Under the pieces are notes generated by a model that saw only the letters and a list, made by a program, of their open reading frames with translations, did not search any database and was not told the DNA's origin. Both the position numbers and the translations under genes were made by a program. Positions 1 to 9,649 of a stretch of DNA of 64,000 nucleotides are shown piece by piece. Position 1 is the first letter of the stretch. Each line of letters opens with the position of its first letter. This DNA comes from Acidobacteriaceae bacterium (GTDB taxonomy: Bacteria; Acidobacteriota; Terriglobia; Terriglobales; Acidobacteriaceae): positions 27,998 to 91,997 of the forward strand of contig PMYL01000023.1 in the NCBI GenBank assembly GCA_003170825.1, written 5' to 3'.

Positions 1-2
1 GT

Positions 3-767
3 TACCTCCAGCGTGCCGACGTTCAGGGGCGACTACTTATAGATTCAGCTTTTTATATGGGATTTACTGTAAGCGAGCAACTTAATAATGGACGTCTGAC
101 ACTTTATCTTGATCCGAACCGGGAAGTTCTGTCGGTCGGGGAGGAGATTGTCCTTGAAGTAGGGCTGCAAGATGATGCCATGCCGCATCCGGTTACAGAC
201 AAGGTAACAATCCGGATTGTGGAGGAAGAGAAAGAGACGAAGCCGAAACCGCCCAAGCCGGGTCCCAAACCGGAACCTCCACCGAACGGGGGCGGAAGCA
301 AAGAAGGAGAGGGCAAGTCTGGCCCCACACATGGATTGCCGCAATATCTTTTACTAACCACGGACGGTCGCGAAATATCCGGGAACAGCACTGAGCAATG
401 GCCAGCCGACTTTACTGAAGTTGACGGTGGAATCATTCAAGACTTGGGTGAGGCGGGGATGCTTTATAAGATCAACTACGACAACGTATATCACTTGAAA
501 TACAGGCTTGGGACTCGGGGCGACATTGCAAAAGACGTAGTGACTGAAAAGTACATTCTTGGTATGCGCATATTACTGCTAGGCTACGAACACGCCTTGC
601 GCTCCGTGCTTGAAATGCGAAAAGGGCAGTTGGAAGGTATGGCGGAGTTCCACGATGAGTTTCGCAGGATGGCAGCGCGCGGTGCAGCGTCGACGGTGTT
701 AGCGTTGGCTGAGAACCTCCCGAAGATTGTCGATAGTTCATCAATCGTCAGCCGGGATGTGGAGTAG
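3..767 (+). CDS. Hypothetical protein, 5'-truncated by window edge, with Lys/Pro-rich linker
   Basis: Frame is open from base 3 through the annotated ATG at 57 (YLQRADVQGRLLIDSAFYMGFTV...), so the gene begins upstream of the window; KPKPPKPGPKPEPPP linker. Confidence 0.6.
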   Translation, partial: YLQRADVQGRLLIDSAFYMGFTVSEQLNNGRLTLYLDPNREVLSVGEEIVLEVGLQDDAMPHPVTDKVTIRIVEEEKETKPKPPKPGPKPEPPPNGGGSKEGEGKSGPTHGLPQYLLLTTDGREISGNSTEQWPADFTEVDGGIIQDLGEAGMLYKINYDNVYHLKYRLGTRGDIAKDVVTEKYILGMRILLLGYEHALRSVLEMRKGQLEGMAEFHDEFRRMAARGAASTVLALAENLPKIVDSSSIVSRDVE

Positions 768-860
768 CTTACCCCACAGGCGCAAAAGCCGGATGTCCTC
801 AGCCGCGCGACCCCTGACCCCTGATCCCCGGCCCGGAAACCGAAGCCCGCCAAAGAACGG

Positions 861-889
861 CAATATGTACACAAAATATGTACATATTG
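861..889. repeat. AT-rich perfect inverted repeat CAATATGTACA-N7-TGTACATATTG
   Basis: 11-bp perfect arms 861-871 and 879-889. Confidence 0.85.
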
Positions 890-1045
890 GGCCGCAAATG
901 CGCGCAAAAAGGGGCCAAAAAGGGGTCAAAAACAACCAATTTTGCCTAGTTTTCGCGCTTTTGGTCCGCTTCCAGCCGGACCTTTTGCGTTTTCTGCCTA
1001 CTTGTAGTGCGACTTTTTCGCATATTGCTCTTCAAACCTGCCGTT

Positions 1046-1089
1046 TGTGGGCTTGCAGACCGACAGATGTGTGGGCTTGCAGGCCGACA
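1046..1089. repeat. Direct repeat TGTGGGCTTGCAGRCCGACA x2, 24-bp period
   Basis: 1046-1065 and 1070-1089, 19/20 identical. Confidence 0.85.
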
Positions 1090-1156
1090 TTTTCCCTGAC
1101 CCCTGATCCCTGATCCCTGTTCCCTGTTCCCTTGCTCCCTGTACACTGTTCTTGCC

Positions 1157-1861
1157 ATGCTCCTCACCTCTCTCCGCGAAGAAGTCCTCCACGCCAACCG
1201 CGAAATTGCCCGCCGCGGCCTGGCTCCGTACACCTATGGCAACGCCAGCGGCATTTGCCGCTCCGGCCCCGAGCCGCTCATCGTCATCAAGCCCAGCGGC
1301 GCGGACTACGCCACGCTCACCGCCGCCGATCTGGTCGTCACCAACCTCGACGGCAAAATCGTCGAAGGCTCCCTGCGCCCCTCAAGTGACCTGGATACAC
1401 ACACTTGCCTCTACCGCGAGTTCCCCCAAATCGGCGGCGTCGTCCACACCCACTCCGAGTTTGCAACCTCCTGGGCGCAGGCCGGCCGCCCCATTCCCTG
1501 CCTCGGCACCACCCACGCCGACTACTTCCATGGCCCGGTTCCGGTCACCGAACTCCTCACCGCCGAGGAGGTGGCCGAAGCCTACGAGCGCTCGACCGGC
1601 GAGGTCATCGTCCGCCGATTCCGCTCCGGCGGCCTCGACCCGGTCGCCGTCCCCGGCGTCCTGGTCGCCGGTCACGCCCCGTTCGCCTGGGGCAAAACCC
1701 CCGCCCAGGCCGTCGAACACGCCGATCTCCTCGAGTACATTGCGCGTCTCGCCTACCGCAGCGTCCTCCTCGGAGCATCCGATGCCGGGATACCGGTGTA
1801 CGTTTCCGAACATCACTACCAGCGCAAGCATGGCCCCAAAGCCACCTATGGCCAGCTCTGA
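1157..1861 (+). CDS. araD: Class II aldolase/adducin family, L-ribulose-5-phosphate 4-epimerase-like
   Basis: GNASG, HTHSEFATSWAQAG and GHAPFAWG motifs. Confidence 0.85.
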   Translation: MLLTSLREEVLHANREIARRGLAPYTYGNASGICRSGPEPLIVIKPSGADYATLTAADLVVTNLDGKIVEGSLRPSSDLDTHTCLYREFPQIGGVVHTHSEFATSWAQAGRPIPCLGTTHADYFHGPVPVTELLTAEEVAEAYERSTGEVIVRRFRSGGLDPVAVPGVLVAGHAPFAWGKTPAQAVEHADLLEYIARLAYRSVLLGASDAGIPVYVSEHHYQRKHGPKATYGQL

Positions 1862-2205
1862 CGGCTCTGATTCCACCCCTTCCGCGGCGCCGGATCCGCG
1901 AAAATCACCGCTGGAAACGGTCGATCTCTCGCCGGACTGCGCAATAACCCGCCTCCCCTCAAAGAGCTACCTATTTCCATAGACCGATCCCTTTCAGCGT
2001 ATACTGCCTATTATTTCCTGCATTGTTTCCAGACATTCTGGAAACTCCGGTTGACATTTCACGGAACCTTGCGTCTCTATCTCGCGTATTCTCAATCGAT
2101 TGCCGATCGTTATTGTGGTAACCCGCGCATTTTCCCAACATGGCAACCGACGTGCAACAATTGAGTGGTGAGCAGCAGATTCAGATGATGTAAGAGTGTC
2201 CTCCC

Positions 2206-5200
2206 ATGGAAACGAGTCTCTTCAACCGCTTGCAGGCGACCCTGCTGGGCGTAGCCACGCTCAGCCTGTTTGTGCTTGCGGTCTTCAATCTTCGCCAGGA
2301 GAGCCATTTCCAGCAACCCGACGACGGGGTCTGGTGGCGCGAGGCGGCGGGCGGGCTGGTAGCGGAAAAAGTGCTGCCGGACATGCCCGGCCAGCGCGCC
2401 GGCATTCAGGCGCATGACCTGCTCACCGGAGTCAAGGTGCTGCCGGTCAGTCCTGGCCGGCGCGCCGGCGTCCAGACGCATGACATTCTCACCGGAGACA
2501 AAGTGCAGCCGGAAAGTCCTCGCCAGCGCGAAGGCATTCAGGCGCCTGACCTGCCTAGCGAAGTAAACTACACTCCCACCGCGCAGTTGGCCGATCTGGA
2601 GCGCGCTCTTTACCGCACCGGGGTCTACGGAGAGGCGTACTACGCGATCACCCGCGACGGTATTCCGCTGGACACGCCGGTCATGGTCTACCCCGAGCCA
2701 TCGGATAGAGGCCTGGCGCAGGGGTTGCGCGTCATCGGGCTCATCTACCTGATCATCGGCTTCTATGTCCTGTTCCGCCGCTGGGGGGCTCCCCGCGCCA
2801 CTCACTTTTACCTGTTCTGCCTGGTTTCGTTCGCGCTCTACGCGCTCAAGTACACCGGCAAGCTGGACCCGCTCGACCAGATCGTTTTCTGGTGCAATGT
2901 GCTGGCTGAATCGCTCCAGCCGGCGTTGTTTCTGCATTTTGCCCTCAGTTTCCCCGAGGAGCGGCTCAAGAAGCTCCGCCGCCGCTGGCTGTTGCCGATG
3001 GTCTACGCTCCGGGCGCCGCACTGCTCGGGCTCTGGCTGATCGCCATCACGCGCTGGCAGGCAACCGGACTTCTCAATCACCGCCTGAACCAGACCGCCA
3101 CCGCCTACGACGCCACCTTCTACCTGCTCGCGGCCCTGCTCTTCCTGCGCAGTTACAGCCGGGCCGACAGCCCTCTGTTGCGCCAGCAGTTGAAGTGGGT
3201 AACCCGCGGGACACTGCTGGCGGTTCTGCCCTTCACGCTGTTTTACGCCATCCCCTACCTTCTCGACCTGCACCCGCCTCGGCTGCTCACCAATCTGGCC
3301 GGCCTCTCGCTGGTCTTTCTACCGCTCACCTTCAGTTGGGCCATCGTCCGCTACCGGCTGATGGACACCGACCTGATCTTCAAGCGCGGTGTGGCCTACA
3401 CGCTGGCAACCGCCCTGCTGCTTGGCGCCTACTTCGGCATCATCGCGCTGATCGCCCTGGCGGTCCACACCCGCCTGCCGGACGCGGTGCGAGAGTGGGG
3501 CCTGGTGATCGCCATCCTGGCGACAGCCGCCATCTTCGACCCCCTCAAGCGCAGAATTCAGGGTTGGGTGGACAGGGCCTTCGACCGCCATCGCTACGAC
3601 TACCGCAAGGCGTTGGTTGAATTCGGCCGCAGCCTGAGTTCGGAGACCGATCTCGATGCCCTGCTGGAATCCATCGTCGAGCGTCTGCCGCGCACGCTGC
3701 TCGTAGCCCGCGTGGCGGTTTTCCTGGCCCAGGATTCCGGTCGCCTGCGCCTCGCTGCCTCCCACGGCCTTCCCGCCTCCGCCACGGCAAGCGCCGCGCA
3801 GGACCGTCTCGCGCCCGGTTCCCTGGCTTTGGGCTTTCTCGACTTCGACAACGCCGCCGACCACTCCCACATCTTCCTCGAAAACGCCCAGCAGGCCCTC
3901 CATCTGCCCGAGGCCCAGCAGCGCACCGCCGCCCTGCTCGACCTCAATTACTACCTCCCCTGCCGGGTACAGGACGGATCGACAACCTATACCATCGCCG
4001 TCATCGGCCTCGGCCGCACCATCGGCGGCGACTTCCTCTCCAGCGAAGACGTCGAACTGCTCGAGTCCCTGGCCAGCTACATCGGCATCGCCCTCCAGAA
4101 CGCCAGCCTCTATGCCCGCCTCGAAGCCAAGATCGGCGAATTCGAGCGCCTCAAGGAGTTCAACGAAAACATCGTCGAGTCCATCAACATCGGCATTCTC
4201 GCCCTCGGCCTCGACGACCGCATCGAGAGCTGGAACGCGCAGATGGAGGCCATGTACGCCCTCAGCCGCGCCGAGGCCATCGGACAGCCGCTCGCGAGCG
4301 TCTTCCCGCCCGAGTTCATCGAGGCCCTCGAAGGCTTCCGCAACGAGCAAGGCGTCCATCATCTTTACAAGTTCCCGCTGACCACCCGCGCCGGCGAGCA
4401 GCGTATCGCCAACATCGCCATCGCCCCCCTGCTCTCGCGGGACTTCGTCTCCGTCGGCCGCATTATCCTGGTCGACGACATCACCGAGCGCGTCTCGCTT
4501 GAAACTCAGCTCGCCCAGGCTGACAAGCTCACCTCCATCGGCCTGCTGGCGGCCGGCGTGGCTCATGAGATCAACACCCCCCTGGCCGTTATCTCTTCCT
4601 ACGCGCAGATGCTCTCCAAACAACTGCGCGGCGATGCGCGCCTCGGCCCCGTGCTCGAAAAGATCACCCAGCAGAGCTTCCGCGCCGCCGAGATCGCCAA
4701 CGGCCTGCTCAACTTTTCCCGTACTTCGACCACCGAATTCCGCGAAACCAACCTCAACCAGGTCATCCGCGACACGCTCTCCCTGCTCGAACACCAGTTC
4801 AAGACCGCGCAGATCGTCGTCGATCTCGACCTGGCCGGGGAGCTGCCCCCCATTTACGGCAACCCCGGCAAGCTGCAGCAGGTCTTTCTCAACCTCCTGT
4901 TGAACGCCAAGGAAGCCATGCCCGGCGGAGGCCGCCTGCGCGTAGCCACACTGGTCAACGGGCACGTCGAGGCGCTGGTCACCGACTCCGGCTCTGGCAT
5001 TGCCCCCGAGCACCTCAAGCGCATCTACGATCCGTTCTTCACCACCAAAACCATGCCCAAGCCTGGCGATAGGCGCGGCACCGGTCTCGGCCTCTCCGTC
5101 TCCTACGGCATCATCCAGGAGCACGCCGGCAAGATTTATGTCGAGAGCGCCGTCGGCGCCGGCACAACCTTTCATCTCGAGTTTCCCCTGTTGAGGAATT

Positions 5201-5214
5201 CAGTACATGCCTGA
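2206..5214 (+). CDS. Membrane sensor histidine kinase with PDZ-like, multi-TM, GAF, PAS and HisKA/HATPase domains
   Basis: H-box GVAHEINTPLAVI; N-box NLLLNAKEAM; G-box DRRGTGLGLSVSYGI; N-terminal TM and PDZ-like segment. Confidence 0.9.
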   Translation: METSLFNRLQATLLGVATLSLFVLAVFNLRQESHFQQPDDGVWWREAAGGLVAEKVLPDMPGQRAGIQAHDLLTGVKVLPVSPGRRAGVQTHDILTGDKVQPESPRQREGIQAPDLPSEVNYTPTAQLADLERALYRTGVYGEAYYAITRDGIPLDTPVMVYPEPSDRGLAQGLRVIGLIYLIIGFYVLFRRWGAPRATHFYLFCLVSFALYALKYTGKLDPLDQIVFWCNVLAESLQPALFLHFALSFPEERLKKLRRRWLLPMVYAPGAALLGLWLIAITRWQATGLLNHRLNQTATAYDATFYLLAALLFLRSYSRADSPLLRQQLKWVTRGTLLAVLPFTLFYAIPYLLDLHPPRLLTNLAGLSLVFLPLTFSWAIVRYRLMDTDLIFKRGVAYTLATALLLGAYFGIIALIALAVHTRLPDAVREWGLVIAILATAAIFDPLKRRIQGWVDRAFDRHRYDYRKALVEFGRSLSSETDLDALLESIVERLPRTLLVARVAVFLAQDSGRLRLAASHGLPASATASAAQDRLAPGSLALGFLDFDNAADHSHIFLENAQQALHLPEAQQRTAALLDLNYYLPCRVQDGSTTYTIAVIGLGRTIGGDFLSSEDVELLESLASYIGIALQNASLYARLEAKIGEFERLKEFNENIVESINIGILALGLDDRIESWNAQMEAMYALSRAEAIGQPLASVFPPEFIEALEGFRNEQGVHHLYKFPLTTRAGEQRIANIAIAPLLSRDFVSVGRIILVDDITERVSLETQLAQADKLTSIGLLAAGVAHEINTPLAVISSYAQMLSKQLRGDARLGPVLEKITQQSFRAAEIANGLLNFSRTSTTEFRETNLNQVIRDTLSLLEHQFKTAQIVVDLDLAGELPPIYGNPGKLQQVFLNLLLNAKEAMPGGGRLRVATLVNGHVEALVTDSGSGIAPEHLKRIYDPFFTTKTMPKPGDRRGTGLGLSVSYGIIQEHAGKIYVESAVGAGTTFHLEFPLLRNSVHA
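2368..2565 (+). repeat. Three in-frame 66-bp repeats inside the PDZ-like segment
   Basis: 22-aa units KVLPDMPGQRAGIQAHDLLTGV / KVLPVSPGRRAGVQTHDILTGD / KVQPESPRQREGIQAPDLPSEV at 2368-2433, 2434-2499, 2500-2565. Confidence 0.9.
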
Positions 5215-6664
5215 GGTCGACTTGCCCTTGAATCTGCCCGCCTCCGCGTCTGCCGCAACCGGTAACTTCACCGGCGCCGGCATCTCCGCCAGTATCTTGG
5301 TGATCGACGACGAGGCCTCCATCCGCGAGTCGCTCGAAGTGCTGCTCACGCTCGAAGGGTACTCAGTAAGAATGGCCGCCGATGGTGAAGAAGGGCTCCG
5401 CATCCTGGAACTCGAAAACTTCGACCTGGTGCTGCTGGACCTGGCCCTGCCCGGCCAGAGCGGCCTCGAACTGCTCCCCCAGATCAAAGATCGCCAGCCG
5501 GAGTTGCCGGTCATCATGATCACCGCCTACGGCACCGTAGACAACGTGGTCGAGGCCGTCCGCGCCGGCGCGGAAAACTTTGTCCAGAAGCCTTGGGACA
5601 ACGAGAAACTGCTGGCCGACATCCGCTCCGCCGTCGCCCGCCATCGCGCCGAAGAAGAAAACCTGCAGCTCAAGCGCACCCTCAAGCAGCGCTACAACTT
5701 CGTCAACATCGTCGGCAAAAGCGAGATCATGCTCAAGGTCTTCGACCTGGTGGCCCAGGTCGCCCCCAGCCGCTCCACGATCCTCATCCAGGGCGAGAGC
5801 GGCACCGGCAAGGAACTCATCGCCAAGGCCATCCACGCCAACTCGCCCCGCCGCGACAAGCCTTTTGTCCCCGTCAATACCGGCGCCATGCCCTCTGAGC
5901 TGCTCGAGTCCACGCTCTTCGGCCACGTCAAGGGCGCATTCACCTCCGCCATCGCCTCAAAGAAAGGCCTCTTCGAAGTCGCCAACGGCGGCACGCTCTT
6001 CCTCGACGAAATCGTCACCATGGGCATGGACACCCAGGCAAAAATCCTCCGCGTCCTCCAGGACCGCCGCTTCATGCACCTCGGCGGCATTCAGGAGATT
6101 CAGGTCGACGTGCGCATCATCGCCGCCACCAACATCGATCTGCGCAAGGAAGTCCGCGACGGACGCTTCCGCGAGGACCTCTTCTACCGCCTCAACGTCA
6201 TCACCGTGGAGCTGCCGCCCCTGCGCGCCCGCCGCGAAGACATTCCCCTGCTCGCGCAGCACTTCCTGGACTTCTATGCCAAGGAGAACGGCCTCGCCCC
6301 GCGCAAGCTCTCCGCCGACGCCCTGCGCGCCCTAATCGATTACGAGTGGCCCGGCAATGTGCGCGAGCTCGAGAACTGCATCGAGCGCGGCGTCGTGCTC
6401 TCCAGCGGCCCCGTCATCGGCTCCGAATTGCTCCCCGGCCACATCACCGGCCGCAGCTTCCAGGACGCCCTGCTCGAACACAACCCCAACGCCTCGCTCT
6501 TTGACATCCTCGAAGACATCGAGCGCCGCATCATCATCGAGAAGCTCGAGCGCTGCAACTGGAACCAGACCGACGCCGCCGAGCAGTTCCACATCCCCCT
6601 CTCCACCCTCAACCAGAAGATCAAGCGCCTCAGCATCGAGATTCACAAGAAGGGCCGAGAGTAG
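5207..6664 (+). CDS. NtrC-family sigma54-type response regulator (REC, AAA+, Fis-type HTH)
   Basis: REC domain; GESGTGKELIAKAIH Walker A; GAFTSA loop; C-terminal HTH; overlaps the upstream kinase gene. Confidence 0.93.
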   Translation: MPEVDLPLNLPASASAATGNFTGAGISASILVIDDEASIRESLEVLLTLEGYSVRMAADGEEGLRILELENFDLVLLDLALPGQSGLELLPQIKDRQPELPVIMITAYGTVDNVVEAVRAGAENFVQKPWDNEKLLADIRSAVARHRAEEENLQLKRTLKQRYNFVNIVGKSEIMLKVFDLVAQVAPSRSTILIQGESGTGKELIAKAIHANSPRRDKPFVPVNTGAMPSELLESTLFGHVKGAFTSAIASKKGLFEVANGGTLFLDEIVTMGMDTQAKILRVLQDRRFMHLGGIQEIQVDVRIIAATNIDLRKEVRDGRFREDLFYRLNVITVELPPLRARREDIPLLAQHFLDFYAKENGLAPRKLSADALRALIDYEWPGNVRELENCIERGVVLSSGPVIGSELLPGHITGRSFQDALLEHNPNASLFDILEDIERRIIIEKLERCNWNQTDAAEQFHIPLSTLNQKIKRLSIEIHKKGRE

Positions 6665-6672
6665 AAAAACAC

Positions 6673-7479
6673 CTAGAAGTTAGCTGCTTCCACCCACCTC
6701 TCCAGAAACCCCTTCAACTCCCCCGGCGGCCGCAGCCAAACATCCACCGCCGTCTCGCGCCACTCTCGCCGTACCAGCACACTCAACCCGCGCCGCCCGA
6801 CCCGATTCACCGCGCGAAACGCCGCCTCGTCGCTCAAATCGTCGCCCAGAAAAGCAACCGGCCCGCCAGCCCCAGCCTCCGCAAGAATCGCCTCCACCGC
6901 CCCGCCCTTGTTCCGCCCTACGCGCAACTCCAGACCGGCATCGAACTCCAGCAGCGCCAGCCCCTCCATCCGCGCCAGCGGCTCAAACAGCGCCCGCGTC
7001 CGCCGCTCGATCAGCTTTGCCTTCCGCGCCGAAGCCCCGCGCCAGTGCATCACCACCCCATTGGCCTTGTCCTCGAAGAGTCCGCCCAGGCTGTCGCGCC
7101 TCAGATGTTCGCGCAGCTCTTCGAGCTTCTCCTGGGTCGCGGCCGGAGCCTTCTCCAGCTCCCGCCGCCCATCCGGGTAGAGCCGCTCGGCCCCATGCAG
7201 TCCCCACACCTCCAGCGGCGGGTCGAGGGTGAGCATCGGCGCAATCTCCCCGGCGGGCCGTCCGGTAATCACCGCCATCCTGGTCTTCAATCCTGTCCTG
7301 CCCTGCCTCTGAATCCGCGCCAGCAGCTCCCGCACCCCCGCCCAGGGCCGCGCCTGGAACCGATCCACGCGGAACGGCGCCAGCGTCCCGTCGTAATCCA
7401 GCAGCAGGAGCGGGCGTCCACCCCCGGCGAAGGTTTGAAAGAACTTGTCCAGCTTATCTGCCGCCTCAGGGGTCACCAT
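6673..7479 (-). CDS. otsB: Trehalose-6-phosphate phosphatase
   Basis: LLLLDYDGTLAPF, VITGRPAGEIAPML and FLGDDLSDEAAF HAD motifs. Confidence 0.88.
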   Translation of the reverse strand: MVTPEAADKLDKFFQTFAGGGRPLLLLDYDGTLAPFRVDRFQARPWAGVRELLARIQRQGRTGLKTRMAVITGRPAGEIAPMLTLDPPLEVWGLHGAERLYPDGRRELEKAPAATQEKLEELREHLRRDSLGGLFEDKANGVVMHWRGASARKAKLIERRTRALFEPLARMEGLALLEFDAGLELRVGRNKGGAVEAILAEAGAGGPVAFLGDDLSDEAAFRAVNRVGRRGLSVLVRREWRETAVDVWLRPPGELKGFLERWVEAANF

Positions 7480-7496
7480 GGCTCGCTTTCCTTACG

Positions 7497-7606
7497 GCAT
7501 TACCAGGGATACTGCGTCCTGTTCAATTCCGTATAGGGTCGCCGCTCCCTGGTGGTCGCGTCGGCTTGAGTGCAGTGGTTTCGGGGTACATCATCCCTGG
7601 TAATGC
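7497..7606. repeat. 14-bp perfect inverted repeats flanking an 82-bp spacer between divergent otsB and mlaE
   Basis: GCATTACCAGGGAT 7497-7510 and ATCCCTGGTAATGC 7593-7606. Confidence 0.85.
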
Positions 7607-7727
7607 TATAGCCAGTTTACGATGCCCCCACCCTCGGCCGGCCTTGCGCGCCGCTCGCCTCCGCCTCATGCGCTATCCTGTCGAGGAGAGCGGCGCAAGC
7701 TCCTGAACCCGGAGTCAGGCAAACCTC

Positions 7728-8500
7728 ATGGCGATAGACAGAATCGAAAAAACCGCCAAGAATCTCGTGCTCACCGTGCAGGACTACTCCCTGTTCGCGT
7801 ATCGCGCTTTCCTCAACCTCTGGCGCCCCCCCATCTACTGGCCCGAGTTCCTCGTTCAGGCAGACATCATCGGCTTCGGTTCCTTGTCCATCGTTGTGCT
7901 CTCCGGGCTCTCCACCGGCGGTGTGCTGGCGCTGCAATCCGCGGCCACGCTCTCGGCCTTCGGCGCCACCGCCGTCACCGGCCAGTTTGTGAGCCTCACC
8001 ATGATCCGCGAACTGGGCCCGGTGCTCACCGGAGTCATGGTCTCCGGCCGCAACGCCAGCTCCATGGCCAGCGAACTCGGGTCAATGGTTGTGACGGAGC
8101 AGATCGACGCCATGCGCGCCCTGGGCGTGGACCCCATGCGCAAGCTGGTCACCCCGCGCATCTTCTCCTCGATTGTCATGCTCTTCTTTCTCACCATCGT
8201 GGCCGACGCCTGCGGCATCCTCGGCGGCGCCGCCGTCACCGTCTTCATGAACCACCAGAACGGCACCCAGTACTTGGACATGGCTTGGGAGCACCTCCGC
8301 TATCCCGACATCGTCCAGGGACTGGTCAAGCCGCTCTTCTTCGGCTATATCCTCAGCTCCATCGGCTGCTTCTACGGCATGAGAACCTCTGGCGGCACCG
8401 AGGGCGTGGGCCGCTCCACCATTCAGGCCGTCGTCACCGCTTCGGTGCTCATCATCTTCGTCGATTTCCTCCTTACCCAGGTGCTGCTCTCTCTCTTCCG

Positions 8501-8504
<4 letters not shown>
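7728..8504 (+). CDS. mlaE: MlaE-family ABC transporter permease
   Basis: Conserved RELGPVLTGVMVSGR and EQIDAMRALGVDPM. Confidence 0.92.
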
Positions 8505-9340
<836 letters not shown>

Positions 9341-9351
9341 GGAAGGCTCCA

Positions 9352-9585
9352 ATGGCCTTCAAATTCCAAAACTCCGACTTTCTCCACCTCGACTCCAGCT
9401 TCAGCGAAGACGAGTTCCTCGTCCGCCGCGCCGCCCGCGACATCCTCGGAGCCAACGGCATCACCGAGGACTACCCCATCATGCGCCACAGGATGAACCT
9501 CGAGTCCGTAAAGACTTACGAAGGCGCCCACAACATCCAAGCCCTCATCCTCGGCCAGCACATCACCGGGATCGCCGCGTACTGA
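9352..9585 (+). pseudogene. Internally deleted glutaryl-CoA/acyl-CoA dehydrogenase remnant (N- and C-terminal ends fused)
   Basis: 77 aa: [30 protein letters not shown] is a GCDH-type N-terminus; [47 protein letters not shown] is the C-terminus; about 300 aa between are missing. Confidence 0.85.
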
Positions 9586-9649
9586 AGCGCCGGCTCAAGC
9601 CAGGCCGCCCGCAAACCACCCATCGACAAGCCGAATCCAATGCGGCATA

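Noticed and set aside
1152-1982. 276-aa Ser/Pro-rich ORF overlapping araD
   Set aside because: Out-of-frame overlap with a clear class II aldolase; compositional artefact
3319-5175. 618-aa minus-strand ORF opposite the histidine kinase
   Set aside because: Antisense shadow of a high-GC gene with clear kinase motifs on the plus strand; low-complexity composition
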